Made by a program: the position numbers and the translations under genes
Part shown: positions 10,184-18,201 of the stretch, piece by piece
How the letters are laid out: each line of letters opens with the position of its first letter
How positions within the stretch are numbered: the first letter of the stretch is position 1
The notes under the pieces: generated by a model
Told to the model about the DNA's origin: nothing
Databases searched by the model: none
The model's input: only the letters and a program-made list of their open reading frames with translations
NCBI GenBank assembly: GCA_949987705.1
Contig: OX465281.1
Coordinates: 88,006,543 to 88,070,542 of the forward strand
Length of the DNA: 64,000 nucleotides
Direction of reading: 5' to 3'
DNA from: Thereva unica
Taxonomy: Eukaryota; Arthropoda; Insecta; Diptera; Therevidae

Positions 10184-10330
10184 CATTTTAGTTTCAATAG
10201 CTTCATGGCCTACCTATTGTTTGACAAATGTAAAATTGTCATTAAATTGAATCATTACATTTAATGAAAATTTCAAATTTACGCAGCTGTCAAACAATAG
10301 GTAGGCCGTGACGCTATTGAAACTAAAATG
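10184..10330. repeat. 147-bp palindromic segment inside the Helitron-like element
   Basis: The left arm (from 10184) reads CATTTTAGTTTCAATAGC, then GCCTACCTATTGTTTGACA. The right arm, ending at 10330, carries TGTCAAACAATAGGTAGGC, then GCTATTGAAACTAAAATG, the reverse complement with few mismatches. Arms are about 45 bp with an AT-rich loop. It could be a small nested MITE or an internal Helitron hairpin. Confidence 0.75.
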
Positions 10331-10725
10331 ATCCATGGCGGCCGTCTCAAGAGGGCGGGGTACCACTTTCTTCACAACCACCTCGACATGGGTATCAAAT
10401 GAAAGGGTATGATAAGTAGAATACAATAAGCAATGTAGTATACAAAATATATCTTTAGATCCATGGCGGCCGTCTCAAGAGGCCGAATTACCTCTTTCTT
10501 CACAACCACCTCGACATGGGTATCAAATGAAAGGGTATGATAAGTAGAATACAATAAGCAATGTAGTATACAAAATATATCTTTAGATCCATGGCGGCCG
10601 TCTAAAGAGACCGGATTACCACTTTCTTCACAATCCCCTCAACATGGGTATCAAATGAAAGGGTATGATAAGTAGAATACAATAAGCAATGTAGTAGACT
10701 CAATATACCGATTCATGGCGGCCGA
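10331..10725 (+). repeat. Tandem repeat, unit about 126 bp, three copies
   Basis: Each unit starts near CCATGGCGGCCGTCT and contains TTCTTCACAA, ACATGGGTATCAAATGAAAG, GGTATGATAAGTAGAATAC and AATAAGCAATGTAGTA. The units start near 10333, 10460 and 10588 and are highly similar. The reverse complement of the same unit is repeated about six times at 59880-60640, so this minisatellite belongs to a mobile family. Confidence 0.9.
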
Positions 10726-10858
10726 CGCAAGACCCATGTTCTTTGAGGCATTTCATCTGTGTAAAATTCATATCTCGAAAAATATTAAGTCAATGGATGG
10801 TTTTTATTGTTTACTATTGACTTATGGGTGCAGCGTAGGCGCACCGGGTCCCAGCTAG

Positions 10859-11105
10859 GATAATATATATGTCTGTAACCAAAAATGTAACTAAAAAAAA
10901 TTATATATAGATGTAAAAAAAAATGTATATAAAAAAAGAATATATATTATGTATGTAAATAAAAATGTATATATATATGTAAAAAAAATGTAAATAAAAA
11001 AAATATATATATGTAGATGTAAAAAAAATGTATATAAAAAATATGTAAATTAAAATGTGTATATATATATGTAAAAAAATGTACAATATAAAAATGTATA
11101 TGTTA
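10859..11105. repeat. AT-rich degenerate minisatellite
   Basis: Variants of a unit like ATGTAAAAAAAATGTATATA recur about ten times to the right of the Helitron end. The only reading frame across it is a low-complexity Tyr/Ile/Phe string, which I do not regard as coding. Confidence 0.8.
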
Positions 11106-11770
11106 TATTAAAAAATTCATATATTGTTATATTTAAATTATCTTTTGTTTTTTCTTATCCTGTCTTCTGGTTTCTTTGTTGTTATTATTTCTCTGCCCGG
11201 TAGAGCAATGTTATATTAAATCCAAATATTTCGTAATTAATCCTAGAGTTGAGAAGCAAAAATATTTCCTTTTGAATTCGATACCCTTTGTATTGTTTTG
11301 TAAAAAAAAAATTTTTTTTTTGTTTGGTTTCGGACGTAAATCCTCATGAAATTTTAAGGTTTTTTTTTTATTTTGACAAATTCGCCACCATACAAAATTA
11401 TTTAATAATCACTCAGGTTTACAGCTTTTATTTTAATGCCCACCAAGCATGTAATGAATTTTGCTTTATCGAAAGCAATGATGTTATTTAATTTCAAGTA
11501 TAATTTTAACTTGTAAAATTGTTGAGTTGAATTTATCCATGCACTCACTGAGAACAATAAAAATTTTCGAACAATTATATTTTGAATAACGGGCCAGATT
11601 TTGTATGTGCTTATTAGTAGCGTTACTTGCCAGAATCCTAGACTTTTGGTTATTAAGTTATCTAGCGCTAGAAACAAAACTTTAATCAAAGTAAAATGCA
11701 CTTCAGTATGATAATTAATGCACCTTAAAACTTTTTTATAGCGTGCTGCGATGTCTTAAACCGCGTGTTG
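11106..11770. other. Gypsy A untranslated leader region, no gene seen
   Basis: This AT-rich DNA lies between the minisatellite and the primer-binding site, and on the minus strand it would be the 5' leader of gypsy A. A 99-codon minus-strand frame (11701-11402) shows no recognisable motif and is probably chance. Part of this stretch may be flanking or inserted sequence rather than original leader. Confidence 0.6.
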
Positions 11771-11786
11771 CGCGTCGGAGTCACCA
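11771..11786 (-). promoter_or_regulatory. Gypsy A primer-binding site, tRNA-Trp-like
   Basis: On the minus strand TGGTGACTCCGACGCG begins two bases inside the 5' LTR border. It matches the complement of the tRNA-Trp 3' end (TGGTGACCCCGACGTG) with two differences. A tRNA-Trp primer is recalled for CsRn1-type gypsy elements, which agrees with the gag zinc cluster. Confidence 0.75.
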
Positions 11787-11788
11787 CT

Positions 11789-11985
11789 TATAGGGGGTTT
11801 TACGTAAATAAAACGCCACATTACGATAAAACAATTATTATTTAATTATTATTAGTTTTTATATTTTGTTTGCACAGTTTTTAATATAAGTTTTTTATAA
11901 TTAATTTATTAGCACGCGTATCAGAACCGATGTGGAGGAACCGTATCAATCGAGTGTCTAGCGGGGATGCCGGAAATAGGCTGTC
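11789..11985 (-). repeat. Gypsy A 5' LTR, truncated
   Basis: This 197-bp sequence is practically the same as 1013-1209. Identity ends at GGCTGTCT; the left LTR continues with AGATAAACACG but here the next bases begin gypsy B leader sequence. The missing part is the promoter-side U3 of the 5' LTR, so transcription from this LTR is presumably lost. Confidence 0.88.
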
Positions 11986-12052
11986 TGTCAACCAAAAAAG
12001 AAGAAACAGAAAAGAGAAAAGGTAAATTTCAAAAAGAAAACTGAAAGGCAAG

Positions 12053-13344
12053 ATGGAAAAGGAAACAAATAAATATGTGAAAAACTTAACTGTCCAGCAG
12101 TTAAAGAAGGAACTACATCGGAGAAAAGTGGATATCTCTGGTTTGAGATATAAAGCTGAACTAGCCGAAGCATTAAAAGAGGCTATACAAGAAGAAAATA
12201 TGGGTGGGAAAACGATAACGCCGACTGAATTAGAGGAAACAAACGGAGATGACCCGGCTGAGCTGAGTAATTCAATTTTAAGTTCTACATTAATAGCGAA
12301 TTCAACAAACGGTGAAATAGATGTTAATTTAAAATCCGAGAATGATAAATTAAAACTAGAGAAGGAACTGTTAGTCTTGCAAAACAGACTTAAGTGCAGT
12401 GAATTAAAATTCTAAGGAAAGAGCTAGAGCTAACAAAAATAAGAAATGCAGAAATACCTCATGCGTCCCTCGAGTATAACAATAAATGTGACAAGTTTAA
12501 GATAAACATTGGGCATATTTCCGATTTAATACCAATTTTTGACCCTGAAATTGATTATTATAATGATTGTGTATTGCATGTATTTGAAATAATGAAGACA
12601 TACCAGGTCGAACAGATGACAATGAAAACAATCATTATATCAAAATTAAAAGGACGTGCAAAACAATTTATACATTCTAAAGCGACATATATAGGGTTGA
12701 ATTTAAGTGAACTGTTATTGGAATTAAAAAATATGTTTGACAACAGAGAATGTAAAAGAATAATTAAAAGAAAATTTGAAAATAGATTCTGGTCCGAAAA
12801 AGAAATTTTTAGTGACTATTATCATGATAAAGTTATTTTAGCGAATAAACTATCAATGTGTGAAAGTGACATTTTAGAGGAATTGATAGAAGGAATGAAA
12901 GATCCAATTTTAGAACCTCAGGCAAAAATTGCCCAATATAAGAGTTTAAAAGATTTGTTTCAAGCTTTTGGAAAATTACATAAAATTAAGTGTTCATCCT
13001 CACAGCGTCCCAAGTCACCCCCTCCCAAAAATGTTAAATTTATTCAGCAAAATTATAACACGAAGAAGAATTTCAATTATAAGAAACAAGAGCATCGTGA
13101 AGAAATTAAATGCTCTAACTGTCACATAAAAGGCCATACTAGTGAAAAGTGCAGAAAAGCTCATATCCCAAAAGGTGCATGTTACGTATGGGGACAATTT
13201 GGGCATTACGCTAATGATTGTGAAGAAGCCAAGAAAAACATCAACATCGTCACATCTGAGGTAATGCAAGATAAATATAGAAAGGTAGTCATTAAGTTTA
13301 ATTTAAATAATAAACAATATTTGTATAATTTCACAGCATTTTAA
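12053..13344 (+). pseudogene. gag: Gypsy B gag with SAP-like N-terminus and CCHC knuckles
   Basis: The ATG at 12053 opens a 120-codon frame whose first 45 residues (LTVQQLKKELHRRKVDISG, then KAELAEALKEA) look like a SAP-type helix-extended-helix motif. A frameshift near 12413 moves to the frame running to 13344, which has a capsid-like segment (ISKLKGRAKQFIHS near 12640; FENRFWSEKEIFSDYYHDK near 12775) and two nucleocapsid knuckles: CSNCHIKGHTSEKC intact, and CYVWGQFGHYANDC in which the second Cys is lost. A stop at 13342 lies just before the protease motif. Broken; no function expected. Confidence 0.75.
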
Positions 13345-16269
13345 GATACAGGTAGCCCGGTTAGCCTAATTAGGGAAGATGCGTTACCTAACTACTTAAT
13401 TAATTCGCAAAAGATAAAGAAAAATGATCAGAGAGAATATTTTGGTATAAATAGGTGCAAACTTAGGATCATTTGCCAAATGCTTTTAGATATCGTACAC
13501 AATAATATTGAAAGACGAATAAATGTTTATGTCGTACCAAACGAAACAATGTCATACAAATTTTTATTAGGTGAGAATTTTAGGGAAGCCTTTCATATTA
13601 GACTTACACAAATATTAGAATCTGACGATGACGAAAATAATTTTGAAAAGGAAATACTAAATATTGATATTACAGGAAATCGGGATATTGATTATTCGTT
13701 CGGTGATTCTATTGATGAAGGGATCAAAAGTAAATTTAGAAATTTAATAAGGGATAAGTATTTAGAATGTACTAAGCCAATAAAACCAGAAATAGACTAT
13801 AAAATGAAAATAAGATTATTAAAAGAAAATCCATTTTATTGTTCGCCCCGTAGGCTATCATATATGGAAAAAGATGAACTTAAAAAGATTTTAGAGGAAT
13901 TACAGGTCAAAGGTATAATTAGACCAAGCGAGTCTCAATACTGTTCGCCGATAGTATTGGTGAAAAAAAAGAATGGAGAATACAGATTATGTATAGCTTA
14001 ATAAAAATACGGAAAAAGACAATTATCCTCTACCGTTAATAGAGGACCATATTTCAGAGTTATATAATAAACATTTTTTTTCTTTAATCGACCTTAAGAG
14101 TGGATTTCATCAAGTTAGGATGGATGATGAATCCATAAGATACACATCCTTTGTCACCCCTTTAGGGCAATTCGAATATACTAAAATGCCGTTTGGTCTA
14201 CGGAACGCCCCGGCGGTGTTTCAGAGATTTATTAATAAAATTTTCAGTAAATTAATAAGTGAGAAAAAGGTCTTGATCTACATCGATGACATACTTATAG
14301 TATCGAGAACATTAGAAGAGCATTTAGAAATCTTAGAAGAGGTGTTTGAGACATTAACAAGGAATTTATTGGAGATTAGAATGGATAAATGCAAATTTTT
14401 GCGTACGGAAATAGAATATCTAGGGTATGTAGTTAGTAACCAAGGGATACAACCAAATCCATCCAATCTGGAAGCAATATCTGCTTTTCCCCTCCCTACT
14501 AATATGAAACAAGTGCATAGTTTTCTAGGCTTATGCTCCTATTTTAGAAAATTCATAAAAGATTTCGCGACAATCGCTTAGCCTCTTTACGACCTTTTAA
14601 AAAAGGGAGCCCAGTTTAAAGTTGGGCCAGAAGAATTGAAGTGTTTTGAAACACTTAAAGCAAAATTATTAGAAGCTCCTGTTCTCGCTATCTATAACCC
14701 AAATGATGAGACGGAGCTACATTGTGATGCTAGTGCCTTTGGATATGGCAGCATCTTAATGCAAAAAAAGTCAGATGGGAAATTCCATCCAATATTTTAT
14801 TTTTCTAAACGTACCACTCCTATAGAAGCTAACTATCACAGCTATGAATTAGAAACTCTCTCCATTATATGTATATGCTTTGAAAAGATTCAGAGTTTAC
14901 TTGCAAGGGATCAGGTTCAAAATAGTTACTGACTGTAACTCATTAGTGTTGACGCTTAATAAGAAGGAAATCAATCCGCGAATTGCAAGGTGGTCTTTAG
15001 AACTACAAAATTACGATTACATAACGGAGCATAGGGCAGGTAGTAAAATGAATCACGTAGATTCACTAAGTAGGAACACAAATGTACTGATCTTAGAAGA
15101 CAATACGCTAGAACAAAATTTAGCCATATGCCAAAATAGGGATTCAAAAATTAATAAGATTAAGGCAATGTTAGAAAATACAGAAAATGATTTATATGAA
15201 ATGAGAAACGGACTTGTCTATCGAAAATGGAAAGATAAGATTTTATTTGTTGTTCCAGAAGAAATGGAATTGGAAATAATAAGGTCATATCATGAGATGT
15301 TAGGTCATGCAGGTGTTGAGAAGTGTTTTCTAGAATTAACTAGGATGTATTGGATTCCGAAATGTCGATTAAAATTAAAAGATTTTATTACAAATTGCTT
15401 TAAATGTATACCGTATTCTTCGAAAGTAGGGCAACAAGAAGGGTATTTACAATGCATACCAAAAGGAGATTTACCATTTGAGGTAGTCCACATAGATCAC
15501 TATGGACCATTAGGAAAATTAAAATCAAAGAAAGAAGTATATTTTGGTTGTGATAGACGGATTCACCAAGTTTGTGAAATTAGCTGTTAGAAGTACCAGT
15601 ACTAAAGAAGTTATAGGCTGTCTTAAAAGTTATTTTATGAATTATAGTCGCCCTTCAAAGATAATATCAGACAGAGGTACATGTTTCACCTCCGCTGAGT
15701 TTAGAATATTCCTAGAAGAAAACAGAATTCAGCATATAAAAGTTGCGGTAGGTTCGCCTCAAGCTAATGGACAGGTAGAACGGGTAAATGGGAGTATAAC
15801 CCCAATGTTAGCAAAATTAGCATCCATGCAAAAGGAGTGGGATAAAGTATTACCACTAGTAGAATATGCTTTAAATAACACAGTTAATCGTTCCACAGGT
15901 AAAACTCCAGCGCAGTTGTTGTTTGGGATAGGTCAGAAAGGAGAACTATCCGACCCACTTAAGGAAATTTTAGAAGAAAAGTCTGATAGGGAATTATCAC
16001 GAATTAGAGAGGAAGCTGTAAATAATATTCAGAAGTCACAGGTAGCTGCTAAAAAGTATTTTGATAAATGCAGGAAACCTCCCCTAAAATATAAAGAAGG
16101 TGACTATGTAATGATTACAAATCATATTAGTACCCCCGGTGTCTGTAAAAAATTGATGCCAAAATTTAAAGGACCGTACGTCATAGCTAAGGTTTTACCA
16201 CATGATAGGTATTTGGTAAGAGATCCTGAGGGTCACCAGGTAACACAAATCCCTACACCGGCATATTAG
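13345..16269 (+). pseudogene. pol: Gypsy B pol remnant (PR-RT-RH-IN)
   Basis: After a stop at 13342 the frame continues with a protease motif, DTGSPVSLI. RT follows with [33 protein letters not shown] and catalytic LIYIDDILIVS; RNase H has HCDASAFGYGSILMQKK; integrase has HEMLGHAGVEKC, HIDHYGPL, SDRGTCFTS and NGQVERVNGS, followed by a basic tail. Lesions: a stop and shift at about 14000 with loss of a few codons, a TAG at 14579 that looks like a CAG change, a frameshift near 14870 and another near 15540. The last frame ends at 16269. Clade within gypsy not decided. Confidence 0.82.
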
Positions 16270-16894
16270 AACCCAAACACATGAAGCCATGGCGTAACAA
16301 CAGACATTATTAGAATTATTATTTTAGTAGATAGAATTGATAGTATTTAGTAGAAAAAAAATCAACAAATAAAATAAATTATTTACAAGATTTCAAGTAT
16401 TTAATATATTTTGAATTGATAGATAAAAAACTTTGAATTAAAATAAAAGATTTTTTTTTTGTGTAAAAGTACTTCATATTGTAAAATTTTAAAATTGAAC
16501 CATGAATATTTAGCATAAGTTTCTGTTATAGAATTTCTGAAATTTTGTAATATTTGTTAAGTTTTAATTAGTGTTAATTGTATTGATATAAGTAAATCGA
16601 GGCGATTTGCAGTCAGGATGGCCGAACTGTTGAAAAAAAGTAGAAACACTCAACCAATATGCCTTGATGTACTTTAACTGTGGGAAAAAACCCCAACGAG
16701 GTAGGCGTTGAGATTCGTCAGGAAAATAATAGAAGATAGACGAAAAAAAGAAGTTTTGAGTTTTAAAAAAAAAAGTCAAGTAAAAGTAAGCTTTATTAGC
16801 CAGAGAATTATTTATTTAATTAATAAATAAGGTCATCCATTGACTAAGAAGTTTTATTTCCTGTTATTGAAACTTTTTGCCCTGGACCGGGAGA
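16270..16894 (+). other. Gypsy B 3' noncoding sequence and probable LTR remnant
   Basis: AT-rich, without coding. Near 16590-16700 it contains a less AT-rich stretch that could be LTR sequence, but its partner is missing so I cannot set LTR borders. Short direct words such as TTATTTAATTAATAAATAA occur near 16810. Bel/Pao coding resumes around 16895. Confidence 0.45.
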
Positions 16895-17230
16895 CTGAAT
16901 GTGCCTCCCAACAGTACCCTAAGCAGGTGGAAATTATTACAAAGATTACTTCAAGACTTTTGGAAGAGATGGGTCGATGAATATCTTCCAAGACTACAGG
17001 CCCGATCCAAGTGGGCAGAGCGTGCACCTGGCGTCAAAAAGGGTCATTTAGTGTTAATTAAGGACGAAAGGCTACCTCCTGCACGATGGCTCTTAGGGCG
17101 TGTCATCGAAGTACACTCCGGAGCAGATGGGCTAACTCGAGCAGTTACCATAAGATGTAAGGACAGCATCCTGCAACGTCCAATCACCAAAATCTGCTTA
17201 TTGCCCATTATTGACAATCAAATGTCGTAG
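16895..17230 (+). pseudogene. pol: Bel/Pao pol C-terminal domain (DUF5641-type)
   Basis: The frame contains STLSRWKLLQRLLQDFWKRW, then EYLPRLQARSKW, VKKGHLVLIKDERLPPARWL and a LGRVIEVHSGADGLTRAV segment, the conserved DUF5641 block at the end of Pao-type polyproteins. It ends at a TAG at 17228-17230. The first residues reported as open (16877-16894) read across the junction with gypsy B. The missing upstream part (integrase core end) separates it from 1-1012. This block supports viewing the DNA on either side of the 16-kb insertion complex as one Bel/Pao element. Confidence 0.88.
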
Positions 17231-17293
17231 CACATTTACCAGTTAATTTTATATTTATGTAAACAACCCTACACACTTTTCGAATCATTATAA

Positions 17294-18201
17294 ATCATCA
17301 TTATAGCTAAACATACCTTTAGATCACCACCACTAACCACACAAGTAAATTCCAACATTAACTGTACCTCTAAACTACACCTTATAGATTACGAAATTGA
17401 CCAGTACTCAACCTTGTTAGCAAAGAACATCAGCTGTGGAGTTTTGCAACTAGCCATCGTGACAAGTGTGGCCGCAATAATTGCGTATGATTGTGGTCAC
17501 GAAAGAATCAATTTAACGTCAATTTCACTGCTCTCAGTTGTACCCTGCACCATTGAAAAACAAGAGCTCAAACAGACACAGCAAGATATTCAACTACTCC
17601 AGATAAGTGAAGCTGCATCCACACAAATATATCAATGCAAAATCAATATCATCCAATCAGTACACCATTGTTGAATGTTTAACCACCTTTCGCTAGTACC
17701 CGGTGGCTTGAGTAGCTTCATAGAAGAAAGTTCTCGAGAAGACTGCATGCAAATCCACCACCACCATACATTTAAGCTTCCGAACGGTCGTATCATAGCT
17801 AACTTAAAGTCAAATGCGTCAATAACCCACACTGAAATCATTGCAGGATCGGTCGATAATAGTGGAAAATGTCAAGGAGCTCAATATACTTCAGGAGCCA
17901 ACTCTTGGAACAACGTTATTGTCACCCACGTCCTGGAATTCACGATAACAGACTACCAAAGCGTCGTTCGTTTGGAAGATAATATGGCGATCTTACGAAG
18001 CAACGTTTTATGCCCGTACCTAACAGGAAAAAGCACTGATCCTGATTACGGAGTCAGTTTCTGGGATTTAATTCCAGATAATTCCTGTGAAAATCTAAAT
18101 TATGATGTATTGTGGCAAGGACTCGCCACAAAGATCGATACAATCACACCACACGGTGAGCAAGCCGTGTTTAGTACGGTCTACTCAGTTACGTCAGGTG
18201 G
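17294..18201 (+). pseudogene. env: Env-like glycoprotein of the Bel/Pao element, N-terminal piece
   Basis: The frame is open from a stop at 17291 without an early ATG, so the original probably used splicing or a lost start. A hydrophobic segment (VLQLAIVTSVAAIIA) near 17440-17485 looks like a signal peptide followed by YDCG. The ectodomain is Cys-rich with N-glycosylation sites (NLT, NAS). A TGA at 17672-17674 interrupts the frame and probably derives from a GGA codon. The frame runs into LINE B at 18202. I recognise the layout as the glycoprotein that arthropod Bel/Pao elements share with chuvirus-like negative-strand RNA viruses. As an entry protein it would act at the membrane, but this copy has stops and four fragments and cannot be functional. 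Confidence 0.72.

Larger units (their letters stand above)
9991..10858 (+). mobile_element. Non-autonomous Helitron-like element
   Basis: The left end begins TC (TCTATATCTATAAAAATCTC, then GTGTCAC). The right end is CTAG at 10855-10858, preceded by a short GC-rich hairpin (GGTGC 10827-10831 with GCACC 10841-10845) 9 bases upstream. A 5' TC, 3' CTRR and a subterminal hairpin without terminal inverted repeats are Helitron features. The left flank is an AT repeat and the base after CTAG is G, not the expected T, so the right edge could be altered. There is no Rep/helicase ORF; the interior has a 147-bp palindrome (10184-10330) and a tandem repeat (10331-10725). It lies in the gypsy A leader upstream of gag. 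Confidence 0.6.
1013..11985 (-). mobile_element. Gypsy A: Ty3/gypsy LTR retrotransposon, CsRn1-like
   Basis: An LTR of about 359 bp at 1013-1371 and a 197-bp partial copy at 11789-11985 flank gag (9882-8974) and pol (8977-6215, continued at 1678-1391), all on the minus strand. The primer-binding site next to the right LTR matches the 3' end of tRNA-Trp with small differences, and gag has a C-x2-H-x9-C-x3-C cluster. Both traits are recalled for the CsRn1 clade. The 5' LTR has lost its outer part and is followed at once by gypsy B, so the outer target duplication cannot be checked. Inside it are LINE A (1679-6214), which splits pol near its end, and a Helitron-like insertion in the leader (9991-10858). 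gag and most of pol are open, which suggests a fairly young copy later broken by insertion. Confidence 0.88.
11986..16894 (+). mobile_element. Gypsy B: decayed Ty3/gypsy retrotransposon lacking its 5' LTR
   Basis: gag (12053-13344) and pol (13345-16269) remnants with protease, RT, RNase H and integrase motifs, followed by about 600 bp of AT-rich 3' sequence. The 5' LTR is absent: purine-rich leader sequence starts immediately after the broken gypsy A LTR at 11985. The right edge, where Bel/Pao coding resumes, lies near 16870-16895. At least six stops or frameshifts make it much older looking than gypsy A. I infer that one deletion removed the gypsy A U3, part of Bel/Pao integrase and the gypsy B 5' LTR together. 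Confidence 0.8.

Noticed and set aside
10901..11086. Minus-strand 61-codon frame of Tyr, Ile and Phe
   Set aside because: Low-complexity AT-rich minisatellite, no coding character.
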